From Streptomyces sp. Tue6028 (GTDB taxonomy: Bacteria > Actinomycetota > Actinomycetes > Streptomycetales > Streptomycetaceae): DNA of 64,000 bases. A program made the translations under genes and the position numbers. Position 1 is the stretch's first letter. Every line of letters begins with the position of its first letter. Location of the stretch: positions 1 to 64,000 of the forward strand of contig NZ_MLCE01000012.1 in assembly GCF_002300165.1 (NCBI RefSeq). Direction: 5' to 3'. The notes below the pieces were generated by a model. It had not been told where the DNA came from. It was given only the letters and a program-made list of their open reading frames with translations, and searched no databases. This document shows, piece after piece, positions 25,450-34,342 of this stretch.

Positions 25450-26960
25450 CGGTGCGCGGTCGCCCTTCCCAGCAGACTGCAGACGAGCCCGGCCTGTGCC
25501 GCGGCCGCCGCGCCGTACACGGCCGCCGCCACCCAGTGCGGGCCGCCCGGGTGCGTGACGAGCCCGGCCGTCTGGGCGAGCGCCGCCACGCAGCAGACCG
25601 ACGCCGCGCCGACGACGCCGCCGAACGACTGGAGCAGCAGCCCCGTCCAGAGGACCACCCCCAGCAGGAGCAGTGCGGCCAGGCGTACCCCGCCGAGGCC
25701 CGGCCCGTGCGGCCACACGGCGGAGATGGCGAGGGCGAGGCCGAGCAGCACGGCCAGGTAGCCCGCCAGGCACACGGCCACCGTGCGTGCCGTGCTGCGC
25801 CGGAACGCCCTCGGCGTGCTGCTGGAGCGCAGTCCGGCGAGGCTGCCGCTACGGAAGCGGTGCAGCAGCCATTCGGCGGGCCCCATGCTGAGGGTGAGCG
25901 CCACGGCGGCGGGTGCCGCCACCGCGCTGCGCCCGCCCGCCAGGACGTCCGCGAGCGCCGCGTACACCACGAGGACCCCGCTGCCCAGGCCGAACAGGGC
26001 GTACGGCACGGAGCCGGCGAGCCCGGGTGCCGCGGTGCGCGTTCGGCGGGGCGCCGCGCCGAACGCCCCGAAGGGCAGCAGCGCGACGAGGCCCGCCGTC
26101 CATGCGCCGCCCGACTTCTTGACGGCGGGGGCGACTTCACGCAGAGCGAGGGCCACCACGGCGGCCAGGGAGCCCAGCAGCAGAAGGGTTCCGACGGGTC
26201 CGGGCACCGGGTGCGCCAGGTCCAGGAGCGCGCCCGCCGTCATCGGCAGCAGGGCGATCAGCAGGGCGCGTTCGCGGCCCGTCACCAGCAGGACGGTGGC
26301 CGCGCCCAGATAGCAGGACTGCCCGGTGGCGAAGACCGCCGCGGCCGGATGGGCGGTGCCCGCCACCGCCACGGCGACCAGGGCGCCGAGCAGCGCACCC
26401 GCCGGTGCGCCGAGGAGGAGACTGCGGCGGGCGGCGGACCGGTCGCCGAGACCCAGCCAGGAGTACGCCCGGTGGGCCAGTCCCTGGTTCCAGGTCCAGC
26501 CGCACAGTGCGCCGGCGAGCAGCGGGACGGTCCCGGCGGGGAGCCCGAACGTGTCCTTCGGGCCGGCCAGGAGAGGCGCCCCGAGGACATAGGCGAGTGC
26601 CGGGAGGGCGAACACGACGCCCCGCAGCAGACAGCCCAGCAGGCCGACAGCCCACGGGTCGCGGACGGGAGCGGCCGGCTCCGGGTAGTGGCGATCGACC
26701 CGGGCGTACAACTGCTCGGCGAGGGCGAAGGAGTTCTCCACGCCGTAGTGCTCACGGATCCGGCCGTCCGACATGCCGTCGGACTCGAGCAGGGCGGCCA
26801 CCTCGTCCGGGTGCACGGCGGACGCGATGAACTCCTCCAGCCGTTCGGCGAGTTCCTCGACCGGGTCGGGCCCCGCCCAGCTCGGCGAGCGACGCTGCCG
26901 GGGCACCTGGGACAGGGTCTCCTCGTGGGTGCCGGGCGACACCCGCAGCGGTTCGCTCAC
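25446..26960 (-). CDS. Polytopic membrane protein of the polysaccharide locus (about 12 helices)
   Basis: The 504-aa protein begins with about 90 soluble, helical residues (VEELAERLEEFIASAVHPDE ... RIREHYGVENSF), followed by roughly 12 membrane helices. It is not recognisable as PelG by sequence, but its position directly after the PelF-like glycosyltransferase, with GTGA overlap, and before the spherulin gene, with ATGA overlap, suggests it is the membrane export or assembly partner. GTG 26960 is set by the overlap. Wzx/MATE-like flippase, polymerase or an unrelated membrane scaffold are all possible. Confidence 0.82.
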   Translation of the reverse strand: MSEPLRVSPGTHEETLSQVPRQRRSPSWAGPDPVEELAERLEEFIASAVHPDEVAALLESDGMSDGRIREHYGVENSFALAEQLYARVDRHYPEPAAPVRDPWAVGLLGCLLRGVVFALPALAYVLGAPLLAGPKDTFGLPAGTVPLLAGALCGWTWNQGLAHRAYSWLGLGDRSAARRSLLLGAPAGALLGALVAVAVAGTAHPAAAVFATGQSCYLGAATVLLVTGRERALLIALLPMTAGALLDLAHPVPGPVGTLLLLGSLAAVVALALREVAPAVKKSGGAWTAGLVALLPFGAFGAAPRRTRTAAPGLAGSVPYALFGLGSGVLVVYAALADVLAGGRSAVAAPAAVALTLSMGPAEWLLHRFRSGSLAGLRSSSTPRAFRRSTARTVAVCLAGYLAVLLGLALAISAVWPHGPGLGGVRLAALLLLGVVLWTGLLLQSFGGVVGAASVCCVAALAQTAGLVTHPGGPHWVAAAVYGAAAAAQAGLVCSLLGRATAHR

Positions 26961-28480
26961 CAGCCGGTCCCGTCCGTGGCGACGGACTGGTACCAGGGGT
27001 CGCGCAGTTCGGCGGTCCAGTCGGCGACGGTCTCGACGGCGGGCTCGTACACCTCGGGCTGCCCGGCGAGCTCCTGGTAGATCGTCCGGAAGGCGTCCAC
27101 GGAGCGGCGCAGCGTGAACCGGTCGATCACCCGGCTGCGGGACAACTCGCCGAGCTCCCGGCGCCGTTCGTCGTCGCGCAACAGGGTGAGGGCCGCCGCG
27201 GCCATCTTCTCGGGTTCGCGCGGCGGGACCACGAGACCGGTGTCGCCGACCGCCTCGCGCACTCCGCCGACGTCCGTCGACACCGTCGTACGGCCGCAGG
27301 ACATCGCCTCGATGATCGAGAAGGGGAAGCCCTCGGAGATGGAGGAGAGCATCACGACGTGACCCGCCGCGTACGCGCGCCACACCTCGCTGATGCGGCC
27401 CTCGAAGGTCAGCCCGTCCGTCACGCCCAGCTCGGCGGCGAGCTTCTCCAGACGGGTGCAATAGGCCTCCCCGCCGGGCGGGACCGGGCCGAACAGCCTG
27501 AGCCGGGTCTCGGGGAGCTCGGCGCGCACCATGGCGTACGCCCGCAGCAGGGTCTCCAGGTCCTTGATGGGGTCGACGCGCCCGCACCAGGTGAGGGTGG
27601 GGACGTCGGGTTCGGGGCCGGCGTGCGGGAAGGCGTGCGGGTCGACGCCGTTGTAGACCGTGCGGATCCGGTCGGAATCGGCGCCGCCGCGCTCCTCCCA
27701 GCGGCGGTTGTACTGGTTGCACGGGGTGATCAGGTCGGCGGCCCGGTAGCCCAGCGAGTTCAGCTCGCGGTAGAAGGCGAGCATGAACGCCTTGACGGGC
27801 CAGCGCTGTTCGTCACCGCGGTAGCCGAGGTAGCGCTCGCGCAGATAGATGCCGTGCTCGGTGAGCAGGAACGGGACGCCGTCGAGGTGATGCGCGGCCA
27901 GCGCGGGCAGGGTGGCGAGACCGCTGCTGACGGCGTGCGCCACACAGCCCTCGGGGATGCGGACGCCGAGCGGGCGCAGCGCGTGTTCCAGCAGGTCCGT
28001 GGCGGTCAGCGCGTCGTGGACGGTGGGCCGGGCCTCGGCCGTCGGCAGGTGCGGCAGTGTCCAGATCCACATGAGCGAGCGCAGCGCGTCCTCGGTGCGC
28101 AGGGCCGCCGACAGGCTTCCCGCGCGGGCGAGTTCGGCCAGTTCGTACAGGGCCGCGCCGAAGTCCTCGGACGTGTCCGGGTCGAGGAAGGCGAGCAGGA
28201 GACGCTCGTAGGCCTCGGTGAAACGGCGCCGGGACCGGCCGCGTGGCGCCCGTGCCCGCCCCGGCCGCGGGCCCCAGGTCGGCACGGATGTGTGCCGGTA
28301 GATGTTGGGCGGCATCTCCCACGTGACGGGTTCGCGGCCGCTGCCGGTGAGCGAGACGATGTGGAAGTCGACCTCGGGCATGCCCCTGACGAGTTGGTCG
28401 CACCAGGTGCTGACGCCGCCGTGGACATGTGGATAGGTGCCTTCGGTGAGCATGGTGACATGACGGCCGTTGCGCATCAT
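26957..28480 (-). CDS. PelF-like GT4 glycosyltransferase
   Basis: A 507-aa cytoplasmic GT-B glycosyltransferase. Two stretches are diagnostic of the PelF branch of family GT4: TEGTYPHVHGGVSTW at 12-26 and TEHGIYLRER at 207-216. The retaining-GT4 E(x7)E motif is SEGFPFSIIEAMSCG with Glu383 and Glu391. In Pel synthesis PelF polymerises an N-acetylhexosamine from a UDP-sugar. Compared with typical PelF there is an Arg/Pro-rich insert near 70-85. The ATG has AGGGGG eight nt upstream. It lies 124 bp after the deacetylase gene, with a hairpin between them. Confidence 0.9.
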   Translation of the reverse strand: MMRNGRHVTMLTEGTYPHVHGGVSTWCDQLVRGMPEVDFHIVSLTGSGREPVTWEMPPNIYRHTSVPTWGPRPGRARAPRGRSRRRFTEAYERLLLAFLDPDTSEDFGAALYELAELARAGSLSAALRTEDALRSLMWIWTLPHLPTAEARPTVHDALTATDLLEHALRPLGVRIPEGCVAHAVSSGLATLPALAAHHLDGVPFLLTEHGIYLRERYLGYRGDEQRWPVKAFMLAFYRELNSLGYRAADLITPCNQYNRRWEERGGADSDRIRTVYNGVDPHAFPHAGPEPDVPTLTWCGRVDPIKDLETLLRAYAMVRAELPETRLRLFGPVPPGGEAYCTRLEKLAAELGVTDGLTFEGRISEVWRAYAAGHVVMLSSISEGFPFSIIEAMSCGRTTVSTDVGGVREAVGDTGLVVPPREPEKMAAAALTLLRDDERRRELGELSRSRVIDRFTLRRSVDAFRTIYQELAGQPEVYEPAVETVADWTAELRDPWYQSVATDGTGW

Positions 28481-28549
28481 GCGTGTTCCCCCTGTGCCTG
28501 TTCGTTCTGGGGGAACCGTCGCCCCCAGACCCCCTGATCACGGCTCGGA

Positions 28550-28581
28550 GCGCACCCCGGCCGTTGCGGGCCGGGGTGCGC
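28550..28581 (-). terminator. Hairpin between the deacetylase and glycosyltransferase genes
   Basis: Perfect 13-bp stem (28550-28562 with 28569-28581) and a six-nt loop, 22 bp after the deacetylase stop codon and 70 bp before the PelF-like start. It could terminate or attenuate transcription so that the secreted enzyme is made in excess over the synthase genes. Confidence 0.75.
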
Positions 28582-28603
28582 GTCGTGCGGGTGAGCTGCC
28601 GTC

Positions 28604-30628
28604 CTAGGCGGAGGGCAGGGTGAGCTTGAGAGCGGTCTGCAGCAGTTCCGGCGTGGTCCAGGCCGAGCGCTCGCCCCCGTACGGTGTCCCGAACGCGGTG
28701 GTGCCGATGAGGAGTTGCTTCTTGGTCCCCTCGGGCGCCGTCACCGGGATCTGGGTCCCGGACGGGGCGGTGACGGTGACGGTGGTGCCGATCCGGTAGG
28801 CGGTGACGCGGCCGTTCGCGACCGCGGTCTGCCAGGCCGCCCGGCGCTGGAGCTCGGTGCCGACGGCGCTCTGACGGGGGTTCTCCAGCGGGGAGTTGTC
28901 GGCGTAGATCGCCTTGTAGCCGTCGAGGACCTTGTCCAGGACCGGGTACAGGATCCGGCCCTCGGCCAGGTTGGACTGGTGGACGTAGTGCGGGCGCGGG
29001 TCGTTGCCGATGGCGTGCCCGAGCGCGATGCGGGCCTCCTGCGGGACGATGTACGAGGCGTAGCCGGTGGCGGTGTCGAGCGGTACCGGCAGGCAGGTGG
29101 ACGTGGCGTTGTTCTCGCAGATGCCGCTGCCGCCGTCGGCCTTGGACGTGTAGATCCAGTTGTACTCGTCGGCCATCTCGGCCGCCGTGCCGACGTTGTA
29201 GTACACGTTCATCGGGTAGCGGGGCACGGTCAGCGCGTTGCCGACCGCGCGCTGCGCGGGCTCGCGGGAGTTGTCGGACCCGGTCCACTTGATGCCGTTG
29301 TCGGCGAGGGCGCCGGCGAGGTTCGGGTTGTCGGCCGGCTGCTGGGGCAGTGTCTTCAGGCCCGAGTGCTCACCGGTGACCAGTTCGGTGCGGTCGACGG
29401 GGAGCCCCTTGCCGACGGCCCAGTTGTAGTTGTTGCGGATCTCCGCCGAGATGTCGGAGCGGCTCATGTACTGGATCGAGCCGTTCGCGTTCTTGGCGCA
29501 GGTCCACGGCACGGTCGTGGTGTCCTGGACGCAGCCGAGGAACTTGTGGGTGTAGGTGTGGTTCACCCAGCGGTACTTGGCCTTGTCGGCGAGCAGTTTC
29601 GCCGCGAGCGGGTCGGTCCCGCCGTTCTCGGTCTTCCACTCCTCGCCGGAGCCCGCGTTGAACACCATGTCGAGCGTGAAGCCGCTGCTCTGCTGCCACT
29701 GGGCGGCGTAGGCGGCGTCGTCCGCGGTCATCCGGATCGGCGCGGTCTCCTCGCCGCCGCCCACGCAGTCGATGTCGCCCGGGGTGCAGTTCCGCTCGGT
29801 GTCCCAGCGGGCGTCGGGCGCGAAGACGTCGTCGACGTGGACGGAGAAGTAGTTGCGGCTCTGTCCGAGGTGCACGCCCTGGGTGAGCCATTCGACGATG
29901 CCGCGGGCGAGGACCTTGAACTGCTGCTGGTACTGGTTGTACGCGAAGGTCACCACGAGCTCGCGGCGCCCGTCGTGCGCGTACTCGCCGAGCATGCTGC
30001 CGCCGCTGGGCGCGTCCAGATAGCTGGTGAAGCCCTCCCGCGGATGGGCGGCGTAGCCGTAACTCTCCTGCACCGCCGGGTCGTTGTCCTCGAAGGTCAG
30101 CGGTCCGTCGAGGTAGCCGAAGGGGCCCGACCGGCCGGCGGTGGTGACCTGGGTCCGCACGCCGTCCAGCACGCCGGACCAGCCGCCGTTCTGGTCGGTG
30201 TAGTCGAGGCCGACCTCCGGGTGCGCCCAGGTGTAGGCGTCGACCTGCGGGATCCCGTACGTCTTCTCGTAGGCCTCCAGGGCCGTCTGCTCGGCGGAGC
30301 CCGGGCCGAACGGCGCCTCGTTCGGCAGGACGACGGCCTGGTACTTGGCCCGCGGCGTGCCGTTCACGGTGTCGCTCAGGAAGGCCGCGTCGATGGTCGG
30401 GCGGCCCGAGTCGGCCAGGTCGACCGTGGTGTACGGGATGCCGGTGTTCTTCAGCTCGGCGGCGATGGCTCCGACCTGGCCGCCGCCGTTGTCGACGACC
30501 AGGACCTTGAGGTCGATGCGCGGTGTGGTGGCCGCCGCGGCGCCGGGAGCCCCCAGTCCCAGCGCGAGCAGTCCGGTGGCCGCCACGACGGCGGCCGCGT
30601 TTCTCCTTCGGTGCGCACTCTGCGCCAT
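28604..30628 (-). CDS. Secreted Agd3-like polysaccharide deacetylase (CE18-type)
   Basis: A 674-aa exported protein with a signal peptide ending near AAAAT (about residue 34). The central NodB-like domain shows a metal-binding HVDD motif at 264-267 and NHTYTH at 356-361, in a context (FSVHVDDVF; RWVNHTYTHKFLGC) that resembles Agd3, the fungal galactosaminogalactan deacetylase. Residues 35-250 look like the N-terminal domain of that family. It would remove acetyl groups from an exported N-acetylhexosamine polymer. ATG 30628 has GGAGG eight nt upstream; the longer frame lacks a signal peptide. It is first in a leftward locus with PelF-like and spherulin-4 genes. Confidence 0.85.
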   Translation of the reverse strand: MAQSAHRRRNAAAVVAATGLLALGLGAPGAAAATTPRIDLKVLVVDNGGGQVGAIAAELKNTGIPYTTVDLADSGRPTIDAAFLSDTVNGTPRAKYQAVVLPNEAPFGPGSAEQTALEAYEKTYGIPQVDAYTWAHPEVGLDYTDQNGGWSGVLDGVRTQVTTAGRSGPFGYLDGPLTFEDNDPAVQESYGYAAHPREGFTSYLDAPSGGSMLGEYAHDGRRELVVTFAYNQYQQQFKVLARGIVEWLTQGVHLGQSRNYFSVHVDDVFAPDARWDTERNCTPGDIDCVGGGEETAPIRMTADDAAYAAQWQQSSGFTLDMVFNAGSGEEWKTENGGTDPLAAKLLADKAKYRWVNHTYTHKFLGCVQDTTTVPWTCAKNANGSIQYMSRSDISAEIRNNYNWAVGKGLPVDRTELVTGEHSGLKTLPQQPADNPNLAGALADNGIKWTGSDNSREPAQRAVGNALTVPRYPMNVYYNVGTAAEMADEYNWIYTSKADGGSGICENNATSTCLPVPLDTATGYASYIVPQEARIALGHAIGNDPRPHYVHQSNLAEGRILYPVLDKVLDGYKAIYADNSPLENPRQSAVGTELQRRAAWQTAVANGRVTAYRIGTTVTVTAPSGTQIPVTAPEGTKKQLLIGTTAFGTPYGGERSAWTTPELLQTALKLTLPSA

Positions 30629-30982
30629 GTGTTGTCCCTCCCCCTCGAAAGATCCTCTTCCGGCCGTTTGGTCCGAGACCGAGGAGAATCCGTGGAAATG
30701 ATGCGAAGACGTGAGCGTTGCGCTCACGAGAACACGATGAGTGTGGCTCAGGACACCGGGAGTGAGGGACGAGAACCGGCCGCTGCGCCACCAGACGGTG
30801 AACGTCCGCAGGAATGAGCGAAACCCGGCCCCGAGCGTAGGCTCGTCCCGGGAACTTGCCCGTCCCTTCGAGGGCCCCGGCAAGGACCGTCCCTCAGGCC
30901 GGTTCTAAGGTCAGCCGTCGGGCCCGGTCGACCCAACCCCACTCGGCCACAGCAACTTCAACGGAAGCGAGATTTCACCACC
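30629..30982. other. Divergent control region between the deacetylase gene and pepA
   Basis: A 354-bp spacer between two diverging genes. It contains the perfect dyad at 30710-30728, 82 bp from the deacetylase start. The pepA side has a GGAAGCGAG ribosome site near 30962. No open frame with natural features was found, and no confident -35/-10 pair can be assigned. Confidence 0.5.
30710..30728. promoter_or_regulatory. Perfect short dyad upstream of the deacetylase gene, putative operator
   Basis: CGTGAGCG and CGCTCACG are separated by TTG, giving a 19-bp perfect dyad. Its position suits an operator for the leftward polysaccharide locus. It could also be read as a small hairpin, but it does not follow any gene, so a terminator role is unlikely. 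Confidence 0.45.
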
Positions 30983-32512
30983 GTGACTGCTCTCACTCTC
31001 AGCACCGCCGCAGCGTCCGGTCTGCGGGCCGACGCGATCGTCGTCGGTGTCGCGAAGGGCCCCAAGGGCCCGGTCGTCGCACCGGGCGCCGAGGCCGTGG
31101 ACAAGGCGTACGACGGCGGGCTCGCCGCGATCCTGGAGACCCTCGGCGCCACCGGTGCCGAGGGCGAGGTGACCAAGCTGCCCGCGCCCTCCGGTTTCAA
31201 GGCCCCCGTCGTAGTGGCCGTCGGCCTGGGAGCGGTCCCGGAGAAGGACGAGTCGTTCTCCGCCGAGGCGCTGCGCCGCGCCGCCGGTGTCGCCGCCCGC
31301 GCCCTCGCCGGGGCCAAGAAGGCCGCGTTCGCCCTGCCGGTCACGGACGCCGCCGACGCCGGTGCCGTCGCCGAGGGTGCCCGCCTCGGCGCCTACGCCT
31401 TCGACGCGTACAAGGAGACGGGCCGGGGCGGCAGCGCCGCCAAGAACGGCAAGGCTCCGCTGGCCGAGGTCACCCTGCTCGGCGGCAAGCCCCGCGACGC
31501 GGCGTACAAGGCGGCCGTCGCGCGCGCCACCGCCGTCACCGAGGAGCTCAACCGCGCCCGCGACCTCATCAACACCCCGCCGAACGACCTCACTCCGGAG
31601 GCCTTCGCCGCGGTCGCCACCGCGGCCGGCAAGGAGCACGGCATCAAGGTGCAGGTGCTCGACGAGAAGGCGCTGGCGAAGGGCGGCTACGGCGGCATCC
31701 TCGGCGTCGGCGCGGGCTCGGCCGCCGCTCCCCGCCTGGTGAAGCTGTCGTACACCTCCCCCAAGGCGAAGAAGTCCCTGGCCTTCGTCGGCAAGGGCAT
31801 CACCTACGACTCGGGCGGCATCTCCCTCAAGCCGGCCGGCCACAACGAGACGATGAAGTGCGACATGAGCGGTGCCGCGGCGGTCTTCGCCGCCGTGGTC
31901 GCCGCCGCGCGTCTGGGCCTGGAGGTCAACGTCACGGGCTGGCTCGCGCTGGCCGAGAACATGCCCTCCGGTTCCGCCACCCGTCCCGGTGACGTGCTGC
32001 GCATGTACAGCGGCAAGACCGTCGAGGTCCTCAACACGGACGCCGAGGGCCGGCTGGTCCTCGCCGACGCGCTGTGGAAGGCGTCGGAGGACAAGCCGGA
32101 CGCGATCGTCGACGTGGCGACGCTGACCGGCGCGATGGTGCTCGCCCTGGGCAGCCGCACCTTCGGCGTGATGGCCAACGACGACGCGTTCCGCGGCTCG
32201 ATCGTCGAGGCCGCCGAGGAGGTCGGCGAGGAGTCCTGGCCGATGCCGCTGCCCGAGCACCTGCGCAAGGGCATGGACTCCCCGACCGCCGACATCGCCA
32301 ACATGGGCGAGCGCATGGGCGGTGGCCTGGTCGCCGGCCTGTTCCTGCGCGAGTTCATCGGCGAGGGCATCACCTGGGCGCACCTCGACATCGCCGGCCC
32401 GGCGTTCAACGAGGCGGGTCCCTTCGGCTACACCCCCAAGGGCGGCACCGGTTCCGCGGTCCGCACCCTGGTCCGGCTCGCCGAGCTGACGGCGGCGGGC
32501 GACCTGGGCTGA
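30983..32512 (+). CDS. pepA: Leucyl aminopeptidase (M17)
   Basis: A cytoplasmic hexameric di-metal aminopeptidase of 509 aa that releases N-terminal amino acids. The M17 signature NTDAEGRLVLADAL is present, and the metal-binding region GKGITYDSGGISLKP and MKCDMSGAAAVF precede it. The N-terminal non-catalytic domain spans about 1-175. GTG 30983 has a GGAAGCGAG ribosome site. A strong terminator follows, so it is likely monocistronic and separate from the downstream lpd-sucB genes. Confidence 0.96.
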   Translation: MTALTLSTAAASGLRADAIVVGVAKGPKGPVVAPGAEAVDKAYDGGLAAILETLGATGAEGEVTKLPAPSGFKAPVVVAVGLGAVPEKDESFSAEALRRAAGVAARALAGAKKAAFALPVTDAADAGAVAEGARLGAYAFDAYKETGRGGSAAKNGKAPLAEVTLLGGKPRDAAYKAAVARATAVTEELNRARDLINTPPNDLTPEAFAAVATAAGKEHGIKVQVLDEKALAKGGYGGILGVGAGSAAAPRLVKLSYTSPKAKKSLAFVGKGITYDSGGISLKPAGHNETMKCDMSGAAAVFAAVVAAARLGLEVNVTGWLALAENMPSGSATRPGDVLRMYSGKTVEVLNTDAEGRLVLADALWKASEDKPDAIVDVATLTGAMVLALGSRTFGVMANDDAFRGSIVEAAEEVGEESWPMPLPEHLRKGMDSPTADIANMGERMGGGLVAGLFLREFIGEGITWAHLDIAGPAFNEAGPFGYTPKGGTGSAVRTLVRLAELTAAGDLG

Positions 32513-32826
32513 GGCCCCTGCCCGTGCACGGCCCCGGGGCGTCGCCGCCCCGGGGCCGTCCGTTCGGCCGCACGAGGGTTTCGCCCTCGACGAAATCCGC
32601 AGGTTCTGGTGCACCCGTACCCCGTCGACGTGATGGATCAGACGTCCGAGAGACCGGCCCGGCGTCTCGCTCGCCCTCGACAAGTGCAAAGATGGGTTCT
32701 CGGCAGGACAGGGCCCCCACCACAGGGCCGAAGAAAGAGCGGCCGGACACCAGCCGACCGACCGGTCAACCACCCGCAAGGGACAAAGGTGCCCGGCGTA
32801 CGGCGCACATGCATGGAGGACGTGAC
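32513..32826. other. Intergenic region between pepA and lpd
   Basis: This 314-bp gap contains the pepA terminator (32528-32559) and the promoter and leader of lpd. GGAGG at 32815-32819 is the lpd ribosome site. I see no confident -35/-10 pair and no further gene. Confidence 0.5.
32528..32559 (+). terminator. Terminator of pepA
   Basis: Perfect 14-bp stem, ACGGCCCCGGGGCG (32528-32541) with its complement at 32546-32559, and a TCGC loop, starting 16 bp after the pepA stop. Confidence 0.85.
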
Positions 32827-34215
32827 GTGGCGAACGACGCCAGCACCGTTTTCGACCTAGTGATCCTCGGCGGCGGTAGCGGCGGTTACGCCGCGGCGCT
32901 GCGCGGAGCGCAGCTGGGCCTGGACGTCGCCCTGATCGAGAAGGACAAGGTCGGCGGTACCTGCCTGCACCGTGGGTGCATCCCCACCAAGGCCCTGCTG
33001 CACGCCGGCGAGGTCGCCGACCAGGCCCGCGAGAGCGAGCAGTTCGGTGTCAAGGCCACCTTCGAGGGCATCGACGTGGCGGCCGTCCACAAGTACAAGG
33101 ACGGCGTGATCTCCGGCCTGTACAAGGGCCTTCAGGGGCTGATCGCCTCCCGCAAGGTCACCTACATCGAGGGTGAGGGCCGGCTGTCCTCCCCGACGTC
33201 GGTCGACGTGAACGGCCAGCGCATCCAGGGCCGCCACGTGCTGCTGGCGACCGGCTCCGTGCCGAAGTCGCTGCCCGGCCTGGAGATCGACGGCAACCGC
33301 ATCATCTCCTCCGACCACGCGCTGGTCCTGGACCGCGTCCCGCAGTCCGCGATCGTGCTCGGCGGCGGCGTCATCGGCGTCGAGTTCGCCTCGGCGTGGA
33401 AGTCCTTCGGCACCGACGTGACGGTCATCGAGGGCCTCAAGCACCTCGTCCCGGTCGAGGACGAGAACTCCTCCAAGCTTCTTGAGCGCGCGTTCCGCAA
33501 GCGCGGCATCAAGTTCAACCTGGGCACCTTCTTCTCGAAGGCCGAGTACACCCAGAACGGTGTCAAGGTCACCCTCGCCGACGGCAAGGAGTTCGAGGCC
33601 GAGGTCCTGCTCGTCGCCGTCGGCCGCGGCCCGGTCTCGGCCGGTCTCGGCTACGAGGAGCAGGGCGTCGCGGTGGACCGCGGCTACGTCCTGGTCGACG
33701 AGTACATGCGGACGAACGTCCCGACGATCTCCGCCGTCGGTGACCTGGTCCCCACGCTCCAGCTCGCGCACGTCGGCTTCGCCGAGGGCATCCTGGTGGC
33801 GGAGCGTCTGGCCGGTCTGAAGACCGTTCCGATCGACTACGACGGCGTGCCGCGGGTGACGTACTGCCACCCGGAGGTCGCCTCCGTGGGTATCACCGAG
33901 GCCAAGGCCAAGGAGATCTACGGTGCGGACAAGGTCGTCGCCCTGAAGTACAACCTCGCGGGCAACGGCAAGAGCAAGATCCTGAACACCGCGGGCGAGA
34001 TCAAGCTCGTCCAGGTGAAGGACGGTGCCGTGGTCGGCGTCCACATGGTCGGCGACCGTATGGGCGAGCAGGTCGGCGAAGCCCAGCTGATCTACAACTG
34101 GGAGGCGCTGCCCGCCGAGGTGGCGCAGCTCATCCACGCCCACCCGACGCAGAACGAGGCAATGGGCGAGGCCCACCTGGCCCTCGCGGGCAAGCCCCTG
34201 CACTCGCACGACTGA
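32827..34215 (+). CDS. lpd: Dihydrolipoamide dehydrogenase (E3)
   Basis: A 462-aa flavoprotein that reoxidises the lipoyl groups of 2-oxoacid dehydrogenase E2 proteins with NAD. The FAD motif GGGSGGYAAALRGAQLG, the redox disulfide GGTCLHRGCIPTKALL, the NAD motif VLGGGVIGVEFASAW and the C-terminal His-Glu pair in HAHPTQNEAMGEAHL are all present. GTG 32827 has GGAGG seven nt upstream. It is followed by the E2 gene sucB after 127 bp, and E1 (aceE) is 4 kb further on. Confidence 0.97.
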   Translation: MANDASTVFDLVILGGGSGGYAAALRGAQLGLDVALIEKDKVGGTCLHRGCIPTKALLHAGEVADQARESEQFGVKATFEGIDVAAVHKYKDGVISGLYKGLQGLIASRKVTYIEGEGRLSSPTSVDVNGQRIQGRHVLLATGSVPKSLPGLEIDGNRIISSDHALVLDRVPQSAIVLGGGVIGVEFASAWKSFGTDVTVIEGLKHLVPVEDENSSKLLERAFRKRGIKFNLGTFFSKAEYTQNGVKVTLADGKEFEAEVLLVAVGRGPVSAGLGYEEQGVAVDRGYVLVDEYMRTNVPTISAVGDLVPTLQLAHVGFAEGILVAERLAGLKTVPIDYDGVPRVTYCHPEVASVGITEAKAKEIYGADKVVALKYNLAGNGKSKILNTAGEIKLVQVKDGAVVGVHMVGDRMGEQVGEAQLIYNWEALPAEVAQLIHAHPTQNEAMGEAHLALAGKPLHSHD

Positions 34216-34342
34216 TCCGGCTCGCGCCGATCTCAGTCACCGCGTCGCACCTGGGCGCGACGACCACAGACTTCCGCACCCTCCCCGGGCTCTCGACACC
34301 GCTCGGACCGGGGAGATCCCATCGTAAGGAGCAACAGAAACC

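Noticed and set aside
22664..26140. 1,158-codon leftward open frame
   Set aside because: It overlaps cobS, RDD and the spherulin and membrane protein genes in the wrong frame or strand and has low-complexity Arg/Pro composition.
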